DNA from: Planctomycetota bacterium
Lineage (GTDB): Bacteria; Planctomycetota; Planctomycetia; Pirellulales; Pirellulaceae
Assembly: GCA_029977825.1 (NCBI GenBank)
Contig: JAPOKD010000004.1
Coordinates: 1 to 34,288 of the forward strand
Reading direction: 5' to 3'
DNA: 34,288 bases
Position 1 is the stretch's first letter. The number at the start of each line of letters is the position of its first letter. Both the position numbers and the translations under genes were made by a program. The notes under the pieces were generated by a model. That model had not been told where the DNA came from and ran no database searches. It was given only the letters and a program-made list of their open reading frames with translations. Of this stretch, positions 26,837-34,288 are shown one piece after another.

Positions 26837-28258
26837 TCAGTCTTTCTCAGCCGATGACTCCGCCGCTTCATCCCCTGATGCGTCTTCCGCCGGGGTGTCA
26901 CCTGAGTCTGCGGATTCCTCACTCACAGCGGCTTCCGGCACCACTTCTCCGGCCTCGCCAGAATCTGCTGCTGGGGCCACTTCCGAATCAGTTGCCTCGG
27001 CATCTTCGCTTGCTGGCGCAGTTGCCGCAGCGGCAGCATCGCCTGCTGCACCGGCTTCTTTCTGCGCCTGCTCACGCTCGCGTCTTACTTTTCGTTCCTC
27101 CGCTGCGGCTTGCTCAGCCTCCTCTGCCATGGTTTCGGCAACCTCGACAACCCGATCAACATCCTCCGCCGACAAACCGCTCATTTCCATGAATTGATCC
27201 GGCTCAATCACCGAAAGATCGTCATAAGAGAGGTATCCCTGCTCGACCAGACTCTGTGCTATTTCCTCGGTTACCCCGGCAATCTGGCTGAACCCAGTCA
27301 CCGCACGCTCGATCTGGTCCTCAAGCTCCGAGCCGGTCATGATCTCAATGTCCCAGCCACATAGTTTGCTTCCCAAACGAACATTTTGCCCCCGCCTGCC
27401 GATCGCCAACGACAACTGATCCTCCTGAACCAGAACAATGGCCCGTCCGATCATATCGCACAGCAACACCTGTTCGACCTCGGCGGGTTGCAACGCATTG
27501 GGAATGAGAACTTCGGGATCTTCACTGTAGCGAACAACATCGATGTGCTCGCCGGCCAGTTCCTCACGGACGGCTTTGATTCGACTGCCACGATATCCAA
27601 CACACACCGCAATCGGATCGATTTGGCTATCAACACTGCTCACCGCAACCTTGCTACGGTACCCTGGTTCGCGGCTGATCGACTGAATGGAGATAATCTC
27701 CTCGCCGATCTCTGGTATTTCCTGTTCGAAGAGCCTTTGCACCAGCTGAGGACGCGTCCGACTCAGCACAACCCGCACACGATTTCCTGTGGCTCGGACC
27801 TCGAAAACAACAGCTCTGACACGCTCTCCCGCGTGTAATGTCTCTCCCGGAATCTGCTCACTGCGAGGCAGAATGGCCTCAACATTACCCAGATTCACCG
27901 TCGCAACGCCGCCATCCGCTCGCCCAATGATACCGCTGACAATGTCACCAATCTGCTCACGATACTCCAACATCAAAGAGTCACGCTCGGCCTCTTTGAC
28001 CTTCTGGATGATCACTTGCTTGGCAGTCTGTGCCCCAATTCTGCCAATTTGGTCCTCACCTAACTGTTCCCCAGCGAGCACCGCGTGAATCCGACCATTT
28101 TCCCGGTCTAGCTGAACCGTGATGTCGGCCTCTTCACCATATTGGCGTTTCGCCGCAGTCTGCAGAGCTGATTCAATTGCAATGAAAACCAACTCCTTAT
28201 CAATGTTCTTCTCACGGTGCAGAGAGTCTACGTATCGAAGGATATCTTGTGGATTCAT
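26837..28258 (-). CDS. nusA: Transcription termination/antitermination factor NusA
   Basis: NusA binds RNA polymerase and modulates pausing, termination and antitermination. The ORF track starts at 28351, but that would translate through a promoter and terminator hairpin. The ATG at 28258 gives the family-like start MNPQDILRYVDSLHREKNID and 473 residues. In order: the N-terminal polymerase-binding domain, an S1 domain (IGDIVSGIIGRADGGVATVNLG), KH1 (VGYRGSRIKAVREEL) and KH2 (LAIGRRGQNVRLGSKL). A HhH-like region follows near residues 325-385 (YLSYDDLSVIEPDQFMEMSG region). The last 85 or so residues are an acidic Ala/Glu/Ser-rich tail, which is unusual in length. It heads the nusA-infB-rbfA run; rimP is not upstream. 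Confidence 0.95.
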   Translation of the reverse strand: MNPQDILRYVDSLHREKNIDKELVFIAIESALQTAAKRQYGEEADITVQLDRENGRIHAVLAGEQLGEDQIGRIGAQTAKQVIIQKVKEAERDSLMLEYREQIGDIVSGIIGRADGGVATVNLGNVEAILPRSEQIPGETLHAGERVRAVVFEVRATGNRVRVVLSRTRPQLVQRLFEQEIPEIGEEIISIQSISREPGYRSKVAVSSVDSQIDPIAVCVGYRGSRIKAVREELAGEHIDVVRYSEDPEVLIPNALQPAEVEQVLLCDMIGRAIVLVQEDQLSLAIGRRGQNVRLGSKLCGWDIEIMTGSELEDQIERAVTGFSQIAGVTEEIAQSLVEQGYLSYDDLSVIEPDQFMEMSGLSAEDVDRVVEVAETMAEEAEQAAAEERKVRREREQAQKEAGAAGDAAAAATAPASEDAEATDSEVAPAADSGEAGEVVPEAAVSEESADSGDTPAEDASGDEAAESSAEKD

Positions 28259-28301
28259 ATCGACATTCGTAATTTGAAAGGAGAGGCCGCTGAATTCGAA
28301 C

Positions 28302-28335
28302 AAAAAAACTGCCCGAACCTTACGGGGCCCGGGCA
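28302..28335 (-). terminator. Intrinsic terminator (attenuator candidate) in the nusA leader
   Basis: On the minus strand TGCCCGGGCC (28335-28326) pairs with GGTTCGGGCA (28319-28310) over 10 bp, two of them G-U, with a 6-base loop. It is followed by TTTTTTT at 28302-28308 after one intervening base. The wobble pairs form only in minus-strand RNA, which fixes the orientation. It lies 43 bases before the nusA start codon and just after a promoter-like sequence, so it is best read as an attenuator. Confidence 0.85.
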
Positions 28336-28359
28336 AGCGATTGCACGACATTGTGTGAG

Positions 28360-28388
28360 ACCATATCTATCTATCGACGGGGTGTCAA
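28360..28388 (-). promoter_or_regulatory. Sigma-70-type promoter of nusA
   Basis: On the minus strand TTGACA (28383-28388) is a perfect -35 hexamer. It is separated by exactly 17 bp from TATGGT (28360-28365), a 4-of-6 match to the -10 hexamer. The transcript would start near 28353, about 18 bases before the terminator hairpin. Confidence 0.7.
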
Positions 28389-28524
28389 CCAATACACGCC
28401 CGCCAAACCAAGCCCACACGGCAATTAATCGACTTTCGAGGAAACTGAACCACGAAACTGATCGCGCTGACTCAATGGCAGAACGTTAAAATCCAGCTCA
28501 GTCGATAGCGAGCTCTCTCACACG

Positions 28525-28560
28525 AACGGGATCTTGCCATGAAACGGAATCTTGCCATCA
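28525..28560. repeat. Two imperfect tandem 18-bp repeats
   Basis: AACGGGATCTTGCCATGA (28525-28542) is followed directly by AACGGAATCTTGCCATCA (28543-28560), identical at 16 of 18 positions. It lies in the nusA/response-regulator spacer. Confidence 0.8.
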
Positions 28561-28709
28561 GTCGGGTACAGAAATCATTCAAAGCAAATCCGTACTGGAC
28601 CGCGTGAGAAAAGAAATAAATTCCAAACCGAAATCAACAGGCACGACGCAAGGACGATCGAAACTCTCCCCAACAACAAACAAGGGGGTCAGCAAGCCGC
28701 AAACTAACC

Positions 28710-28741
28710 AAATTCTCCCCAGAACAAATTCTCCCCAGAAC
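28710..28741. repeat. Two perfect tandem 16-bp repeats
   Basis: AAATTCTCCCCAGAAC occurs twice head to tail at 28710-28725 and 28726-28741. Its sequence is unrelated to the 16-bp unit further right but has the same period. Confidence 0.9.
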
Positions 28742-28887
28742 ACCGAGGGCCCCTACAGTCCAACGTGTTGGCGGCTTCAAGATGTGCCTCCAGCCCCGCA
28801 AAGTGGTCATCCAATCATGGGCTGCGACTGGTATCTGATTGCAGCCAAATGGAAACGGTCGTCTGCGCGAGCTCTCCTGCTGCACAA

Positions 28888-28951
28888 GGTTCGGAGCCAA
28901 ATAGGTTCGGAGCCAAATAGGTTCGGAGCCAAATAGGTTCGGAGCCAAATA
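28888..28951. repeat. Four perfect tandem 16-bp repeats
   Basis: GGTTCGGAGCCAAATA is repeated four times without mismatch (28888-28903, 28904-28919, 28920-28935, 28936-28951). There are no spacers, so this is a simple tandem repeat and not a CRISPR array. Such perfect short arrays are usually variable in copy number between strains. Confidence 0.97.
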
Positions 28952-29065
28952 TTGAGTAGGAACGGGCAATGGCTCTGGCATACAACACAAATCTGACCAC
29001 CAACAAAGTCTCTTTGAATCCCAAGCCTTGCCTACTCGCGGCAGGCCTCAAATCAAGCGATCTCC

Positions 29066-29458
29066 ATGCCTCACGCACCTGAAAACCCTGCCGCTACCAC
29101 TACAGTCCTGATCGCCGAAGACGACCCAGTCTTTCGTCGCGTTCTTGCGGCTGCGGTGAGCCGAACTGGATTTCAAACCGAAGCTGTCAGCAATGGCAAG
29201 GAAGCCTACGAACGGATCCGGCGCGGTGGAATCGATTTCCTCGTCTTGGACTACCAGATGCCCATTTGCTCGGGGATTGACCTGCTGGAACGCATGGCAA
29301 CCGACAAGCAGCACTTGCCACCGACTATTTTATGCACTGCCAAGGGATTCGAAATTGACGGACCAGCTTTGTCAGAACGCTTCGGCCTGGTTGCAGTTTT
29401 GCACAAGCCATTCCGAGCCACGCAACTTGGAAAGTTGATTTCCGACAACCTCCGCTAA
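29066..29458 (+). CDS. Single-domain response regulator (CheY-like receiver)
   Basis: The 130-residue protein is a stand-alone phosphoacceptor receiver domain. The acidic pair is in LIAEDDPVFRR, the phosphorylated aspartate in DFLVLDYQMP, the switch Thr in ILCTAKG and the invariant lysine in LHKPF, so the phosphorylation site looks complete. There is no output domain, so it must act by protein contact, as CheY or Spo0F do. No histidine kinase gene is adjacent, making its partner unknown. The ATG at 29066 lacks a clear Shine-Dalgarno sequence. It precedes the DUF1549/DUF1553 gene by 143 bp, with no sign that they are functionally linked. Confidence 0.92.
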   Translation: MPHAPENPAATTTVLIAEDDPVFRRVLAAAVSRTGFQTEAVSNGKEAYERIRRGGIDFLVLDYQMPICSGIDLLERMATDKQHLPPTILCTAKGFEIDGPALSERFGLVAVLHKPFRATQLGKLISDNLR

Positions 29459-29601
29459 CTGATCATCGCATTGATTGATTCCAACGCGAGAGCTTCAGCA
29501 ATCTTCAACATACGAATCGGCACTATTAAGATCCTTCCGTTAAACTGAGGAGCGGGTTCACCAAGGATCCTGCACAAATTCCCCACCTACAGGAGCCCCA
29601 A

Positions 29602-32600
29602 GTGCATTCCCGCGTTCAGCTTCAGGCCATCGTTATGGCAGCACTCGGATTCTGCATACTGCCGCTTACGGCATTCGCAGCCATGCCACAAGGAACTGCA
29701 AACAACACGGCTAGAAAAGAGCGAAACAACGAGGCTCCGGATAACCGCTTAACAGAAAAGCAGATAGATTTCTTTGAAACACGAATCAGGCCTGTGCTTG
29801 TCGAGCACTGCTACGCCTGCCACAACTCGACTGACCAACAAGACAGCGAACTGGCACTTGATCACCGCACAGCCATGATGACAGGCGGCAGCGGAGGCCC
29901 GATCATCGTCGCGGGAGCTCCAGCAGCAAGTCGACTTATCAACATTCTGAAACATGAAATCGATGGCCTTGAGATGCCCGAGGATGGGCCGAAACTCGAA
30001 GCCAAAGTAATTTCTGACTTTGAAACATGGATCCGCATGGGGGCTCCCGACCCCCGCAACGAACCACCCACCGCTGAACAACTTGCTGCATCCATCTCAT
30101 GGGAAGCCCAGCGCGAACGACGCAAGCAATGGTGGAGTTTTCAGCCGATTGCAGAGATACCGACTCCCATTGGCAAAGGAAATCCGGTTGACCTGTTCGT
30201 CCGATCCAAACTTGCAGATGCGAAACTCAAACACGCCCCGAGAGCCGAGCCGGTCGTATTGATCCGAAGGTTATTCCTGACGCTTACCGGCATGCCTCCG
30301 ACCCACGCTGAACTTCTGCAGTGGAAAGAACTCTACGGTGGTGAGCAATCCTTTGCGGAAGTCACGAACCAATTGATCGATACTCTGCTCGCAAGCGAGC
30401 ACTTTGGTGAACGCTGGACCCGACATTGGCTTGACTGGATTCGCTACGCCGAGTCACACGGCAGCGAAGGGGACCCCGGAATTGATAACGCATGGGTTTA
30501 TCGTGACTACCTCGTTCGCGCGTTAAATGAAGACATACCGTATGACACTTTGGTGCGTGAGCACATCGCCGGTGACCTACTGCCTGAACCGCGAATCAAT
30601 GCTGAACTGGGAATCAATGAGTCAATGATTGGGCCCTCACATTGGCGAATGGTGTTTCATGGCTTTGCTCCTACAGATGCGTTAGATGAAAAGGTCCGCT
30701 TCATCGATGACCAGATCAATGTCTTCTCGAAAGCGTTTCTGGGCCTGACCGTTTCCTGTGCGCGGTGCCACGATCACAAGTTTGATGCGATCAGCCAGAA
30801 AGACTACTACGCATTATTTGGCATACTTGCATCTTGCCGCCCAGCACGCCGCGCTATTGAGACGCCAGAAATCCAGCAACTCAACGTGAATGAATTGCGA
30901 TCCCTGAAGCAAAGAATCCGTACAAGCGTTGCGGAAGCCTGGCTTTCATCACTGCAAACACTCACGGTTCGCATTGACAATCTTAACCAACCCTCTGGGG
31001 AGCCAAACGGCTCCCTAAGTGAAATGGTAAACCGCCTGAAATTTGCGGAGCAGGAAAACAGATTGGGTGAGGAGTGGAAGAAAGTCTTCAGCAAACCGTT
31101 ACCAGCGGAAGCGAATCGCTCCAAGTCGAAGAGCTTACAAACTTGGAAGTTCAATTCAGCGGAAGCGGTGAGAGACTGGTACACACACGGCGTAGGCCTG
31201 CTAAACGCCCCTAGCGCCGCTGGTGATTTTTCAATCCTGACGGACGGCGACGGCATTTTCCGAGCAATCTATCCGGCGGGAATCTACACACATTCCCTGT
31301 CCGACAAACATGGTGGACGCCTGACCTCTCGCGACTTCAAAGTCAGGCCGAATCAGGAAGTCTGGATACGTGCGATTGGAAATGGGGGTGCCATGACACG
31401 CTATGTCGTAGAGGACTATCCAAGAAACGGCACGGTCTACCCGGTCACCACCTTGAAGCCGACATGGACCTGGCATCGATTCGACATGTCCTATTGGAAA
31501 GATGACAACGCGCATCTTGAAGTCGTGACTGCGAAAGATGCACCCCTGCTAACCAGAAACGAGGATCATTCATGGTTCGGCGTACGAGAGGTTCGTCTGG
31601 TGGAAAAAGGCTCGCCCGCACCGGGCAACTCACCTGAATACCTTCAAGCATTCCAATCCGCGCATGAAAAAACTCCCGCCAATTTCAAACAGGTCCAACG
31701 GGCTTTGGCTCAGGCTTTAGGAAACGCTGTGACCGCATGGTCAAAAGGTTCCCTCAGTAACGCTCAAGCGGATCTTCTGAACCAATCGCTTCAGGCCGGT
31801 TTATTAAGCAACAACCTACAGTCGCTTCCAAAGGCTGCCCGCTTTGTTCGGGAATATCGTCGACTGGAAAATCAGATAAAAATTCTCACACGTGTTCCCG
31901 GGCTTGATGAGACACGCGGGCGAACCCAGGCTCTGTTCGTCCGAGGCAACCACAAAACCCCCGCGGAACTCGTATCAAGACGTTTTCTCGAGGCTCTGGA
32001 TGATACGCCCTACACAACTCCCAAAAGTGGTCGCCTGGAACTAGCCGAAGACGTGCTTGGTGATGACAACCCCTTCACGCGACGCGTGATTGTAAATCGA
32101 ATCTGGCACCATCTGTTTGGTAGGGGTATCAGTCAGACACCGGATAACTTTGGTCGAATGGGGCTCCAACCAACGCACCCCGAGTTACTGGATTGGCTTG
32201 CAAATAGATTCGAGCAGGACGACTGGTCCATGAAGTCACTGATACGACTCATTGTCAGCTCCGAAACATGGCAGCAAAGTTCGACACCGTCTCCCCGTGC
32301 CCTTGAAACTGACCCGGACAATGAATTACTGTCCCACGCCAATGTGCGTCGACTTGAAGCCGAGGCCATCCGAGACTCACTTCTGATTGCGACCGGACAA
32401 CTCGATCGCACAATGTTTGGCAAATCAGTCAGTGGTGGCACACCGCGACGCAGTATTTATGTGCAGGTCATTCGCAACCGCCTTGATCCATTGCTACGCG
32501 TTTTTGACTTTCCGGAACCGTTCACGACAACAGGCCGTCGAGATGAAACAAATGTCCCGGCCCAGTCTTTGACGATGATGAACGACCCTCAAGTTAATCG

Positions 32601-33717
32601 TTATGCCACGGCCTTGGCTGAGAATCTGAGCAACGGAAACAAAAGCGAAACTACGGATTCTCGAATCACACGTCTGTTTCAGATGCTATTCAGCCGAGAC
32701 CCCAGCCCACTGGAGCTCGAAACAACCACGAGTTTCCTGACTGCAAGCCAGCGGGCCCTCGATGAGCATCGGGTGTCGGCGAAAAATCTTCAGGACCAGC
32801 TCACCGAAATCTCAGCCCGACAAGATTCTATTCTTGAACCAACCCGTCAACGCTTGATGGCGAAAGCACAGCAGGCTCAACCGAACGCGAAAGCAGATCT
32901 AAAACCGATCGCAAGCTGGGATTTCAACACCGACCTCACAGACACCCTGCAGAACCTGAATGGAACGGCACACGGAAACGCCTCAGTGCATGAAGGCCAT
33001 CTGGTAATCAAAGCAGGTGGCTATGTCACCACTCCCCCTATCAAGAAATCCCTGACCGCGAAAACGCTGGAGGCATGGGTTGCTGTCAGTGATCTCAATC
33101 AACGTGGCGGCGGTGTCATCACGATACAGACACCGAATGGCGTTGTTTTCGATTCAATCGTCTTTGGTGAACAGTCGCCACGTCAGTGGCTGGCTGGCAG
33201 CAATGGTTTTGAAAGAACAAAACAATTCCGCGGCCCAGAAGAACAGGCCACAACTAACCAATTTGTCCATTTTGCAATTGCCTATCATCCCGACGGACGT
33301 GTCGTCGGATACAGAAATGGCAAACCCTACGGGAAGCCTTACCGCACCAAACCACCAGTCACTTACGTGGAGGGCAAAGCAATTCTCAGCTTTGGCGTTC
33401 GGCACTTGCCTGCCAGTGGTAACCGGCTATTTAACGGAAAGATTGATCGTGCCGTGATCTACGATCGCGCGTTGAGCGACGCAGAAATCGCGGCAAGCTA
33501 TTCGGGGTCAGGCGTGTACGTCACACAACAACAGGTTGCAGAAGCACTGTCACCACAACAGCGCGTCAAACTGAAGCAACTTGGTGAATCGAAGTCCAGG
33601 ACACGAAAACAGCTTGATTTACTTGGACCACTTCCCAGTAAACCCAATGAGCTTCAAGCGTGGATTGATTTAACAAAAACCATGCTGACGCTGAAGGAAT
33701 TTATCTATGTTCGATAG
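29602..33717 (+). CDS. Secreted DUF1549/DUF1553 protein with cytochrome-like and LamG-type domains
   Basis: This 1371-residue protein belongs to a large family typical of planctomycetes. GTG at 29602 has AGGAG 6 bases before it and starts a signal peptide ([16 protein letters not shown]). A planctomycete cytochrome C domain follows, with HCYACHNS near residue 70. DUF1549 spans about residues 195-405 and contains a second haem-type motif, [14 protein letters not shown], near 383. A beta-rich segment (about 510-690) includes [14 protein letters not shown]1553 covers about 810-1015 ([29 protein letters not shown]). A LamG/concanavalin-like domain lies near 1103-1300 ([32 protein letters not shown]). 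The family is exported and is thought to work with DUF1501 partners, perhaps in polysaccharide or redox processes; the reaction is unknown. Confidence 0.92.
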   Translation: MHSRVQLQAIVMAALGFCILPLTAFAAMPQGTANNTARKERNNEAPDNRLTEKQIDFFETRIRPVLVEHCYACHNSTDQQDSELALDHRTAMMTGGSGGPIIVAGAPAASRLINILKHEIDGLEMPEDGPKLEAKVISDFETWIRMGAPDPRNEPPTAEQLAASISWEAQRERRKQWWSFQPIAEIPTPIGKGNPVDLFVRSKLADAKLKHAPRAEPVVLIRRLFLTLTGMPPTHAELLQWKELYGGEQSFAEVTNQLIDTLLASEHFGERWTRHWLDWIRYAESHGSEGDPGIDNAWVYRDYLVRALNEDIPYDTLVREHIAGDLLPEPRINAELGINESMIGPSHWRMVFHGFAPTDALDEKVRFIDDQINVFSKAFLGLTVSCARCHDHKFDAISQKDYYALFGILASCRPARRAIETPEIQQLNVNELRSLKQRIRTSVAEAWLSSLQTLTVRIDNLNQPSGEPNGSLSEMVNRLKFAEQENRLGEEWKKVFSKPLPAEANRSKSKSLQTWKFNSAEAVRDWYTHGVGLLNAPSAAGDFSILTDGDGIFRAIYPAGIYTHSLSDKHGGRLTSRDFKVRPNQEVWIRAIGNGGAMTRYVVEDYPRNGTVYPVTTLKPTWTWHRFDMSYWKDDNAHLEVVTAKDAPLLTRNEDHSWFGVREVRLVEKGSPAPGNSPEYLQAFQSAHEKTPANFKQVQRALAQALGNAVTAWSKGSLSNAQADLLNQSLQAGLLSNNLQSLPKAARFVREYRRLENQIKILTRVPGLDETRGRTQALFVRGNHKTPAELVSRRFLEALDDTPYTTPKSGRLELAEDVLGDDNPFTRRVIVNRIWHHLFGRGISQTPDNFGRMGLQPTHPELLDWLANRFEQDDWSMKSLIRLIVSSETWQQSSTPSPRALETDPDNELLSHANVRRLEAEAIRDSLLIATGQLDRTMFGKSVSGGTPRRSIYVQVIRNRLDPLLRVFDFPEPFTTTGRRDETNVPAQSLTMMNDPQVNRYATALAENLSNGNKSETTDSRITRLFQMLFSRDPSPLELETTTSFLTASQRALDEHRVSAKNLQDQLTEISARQDSILEPTRQRLMAKAQQAQPNAKADLKPIASWDFNTDLTDTLQNLNGTAHGNASVHEGHLVIKAGGYVTTPPIKKSLTAKTLEAWVAVSDLNQRGGGVITIQTPNGVVFDSIVFGEQSPRQWLAGSNGFERTKQFRGPEEQATTNQFVHFAIAYHPDGRVVGYRNGKPYGKPYRTKPPVTYVEGKAILSFGVRHLPASGNRLFNGKIDRAVIYDRALSDAEIAASYSGSGVYVTQQQVAEALSPQQRVKLKQLGESKSRTRKQLDLLGPLPSKPNELQAWIDLTKTMLTLKEFIYVR

Positions 33718-34288
33718 CTCTCCCCTCGACAGGTCCTCACTGATTTCAAAATCGCGACGCTTAGCGTCACGACGTAAACTGCTGCAGCAGGCGTCAAGTG
33801 GCTTTGGCGGAATCGCATTGGCTGGCTTGTTCGCACAACAGTCCAGCCATGGATCCGACCAAACGAAAAGCACTGATTTCAGCAGGCGTGGTCAGGCGAA
33901 AGCCAAGCATGTGATTTTCTGTTACATGTCAGGAGGTGTTTCGCATGTTGACTCTTTTGACCCGAAACCGAAGCTGAAAGAACTTCACGGCAAGCCGATG
34001 CCTGTCAATGTTGAACGCACACAGTTCAACAACAATGGCAACATCATGGCGAGCCCGTTCAAGTTCCAACGCTGGGGCGAGAGTGGCTTGGAGATCAGCG
34101 ACATGTTCCCCAACGTTGGTAAGCAAGCCGATGAACTGGCAGTCATCCGCTCTCTGACATCGCCGGTCAATGAACACGCCCAGGGCAACTTTCTGATGCA
34201 CAGCGGTTTTCCTTTCATGGGACATCCCACCGCCGGGGCGTGGTGCAGCTACGGGCTGGGAAGTGCCAACGAGAACCTGCCAGCCTAC
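33707..34288 (+). CDS. DUF1501 protein, N-terminal part (runs off the window)
   Basis: This gene is missing from the ORF track because its stop lies beyond the window. The ATG at 33707 overlaps the end of the preceding gene by 11 bases and the frame is open for 194 codons to the last base. Residues of about 20-45 are a Tat-like signal ([20 protein letters not shown]), so export in folded form is likely. The mature part shows the DUF1501 start, [20 protein letters not shown], and [16 protein letters not shown]1501 belongs to the alkaline phosphatase/sulfatase-like superfamily. Pairing with an upstream DUF1549/DUF1553 gene is the standard planctomycete two-gene arrangement, and the overlap implies coupled translation. 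Confidence 0.93.
   Translation, partial: MFDSSPLDRSSLISKSRRLASRRKLLQQASSGFGGIALAGLFAQQSSHGSDQTKSTDFSRRGQAKAKHVIFCYMSGGVSHVDSFDPKPKLKELHGKPMPVNVERTQFNNNGNIMASPFKFQRWGESGLEISDMFPNVGKQADELAVIRSLTSPVNEHAQGNFLMHSGFPFMGHPTAGAWCSYGLGSANENLPAY

Larger units (their letters stand above)
28389..29065. other. Repeat-bearing spacer between nusA and the response regulator
   Basis: This divergent spacer of about 680 bp contains no ORF that I consider real. The minus-strand ORFs 28634-28990 and 28815-29078 run through repeats whose unit has no stop in any minus-strand frame. Three separate short tandem repeats are listed as their own features. No promoter for the response regulator is evident. Confidence 0.55.

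Noticed and set aside
28259-28351. Upstream extension of nusA to 28351
   Set aside because: The extension covers a clear terminator hairpin with a T-run and begins beside the predicted transcript start. The internal ATG at 28258 matches the usual NusA N-terminus.
28888-28951. Possible CRISPR array
   Set aside because: The copies are directly adjacent with no spacers, only 16 bp long, and there are no cas genes.
28634-29078. Two overlapping minus-strand ORFs (28634-28990 and 28815-29078) with a repeated FGSEPIWLRTYLAPNL pattern
   Set aside because: The 16-bp repeat has no stop in any minus-strand frame, so frames stay open by chance. The same repeat read in two frames explains both ORFs.

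Overview
The window looks like a chromosomal segment of a member of the Planctomycetota, probably Pirellulales-like (the order is an inference). The strongest evidence is the right end: a very large secreted protein with a CxxCH cytochrome-like domain, DUF1549, DUF1553 and a LamG-type domain, followed by a Tat-type DUF1501 protein. These families are strongly expanded in planctomycetes. A second secreted CxxCH protein near 10-11.7 kb and a histone-H1-like Lys/Ala tail fit the same group. Nothing indicates a plasmid, prophage, insertion sequence or CRISPR array. Most genes are housekeeping.

Layout. 1-2.1 kb (+): the tail of an unidentified gene, a small membrane/SHOCT-like protein coupled to it by a GTGA overlap, then clpX with a strong terminator. 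2.2-9.3 kb (-): a cluster transcribed in the order DAHP synthase, SAM methyltransferase, rpmF, fabD, fabG, acpP, fabF, and a conserved-looking unknown. This is the core type II fatty acid synthesis block without plsX and fabH, preceded by the first shikimate-pathway enzyme. 9.8-14.2 kb (-): a secreted di-CxxCH protein whose C-terminus resembles a metallopeptidase fold without HExxH, then thrS with an unusual insertion. 14.4-20.2 kb (+): a TetR/CecR-like regulator, an RND membrane-fusion protein and an RND pump. 20.5-28.3 kb (-): nusA, infB, rbfA, a HhH/endonuclease-III-like domain fused to a histone-H1-like tail, and yebC. 29.1-34.3 kb (+): a single-domain response regulator, then the DUF1549/DUF1553 giant and the DUF1501 protein, cut by the window end.

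The most interesting points are four. (i) A near-consensus promoter upstream of nusA is followed almost at once by a textbook intrinsic terminator, before the nusA start, suggesting attenuation of the nusA-infB operon. (ii) The HhH plus H1-like-tail fusion sits inside the nusA-infB-rbfA-yebC block and has an in-frame 15-bp DNA repeat in its tail. (iii) The nusA/response-regulator spacer carries three separate short tandem repeats, including four perfect 16-bp copies. (iv) The cytochrome-like protein has a degenerate peptidase-like C-terminus.

All calls come from reading the sequence and the supplied ORFs; no database search was run. Several ORF-track starts were moved inward where an internal start fits the family, a ribosome binding site or a signal peptide better.
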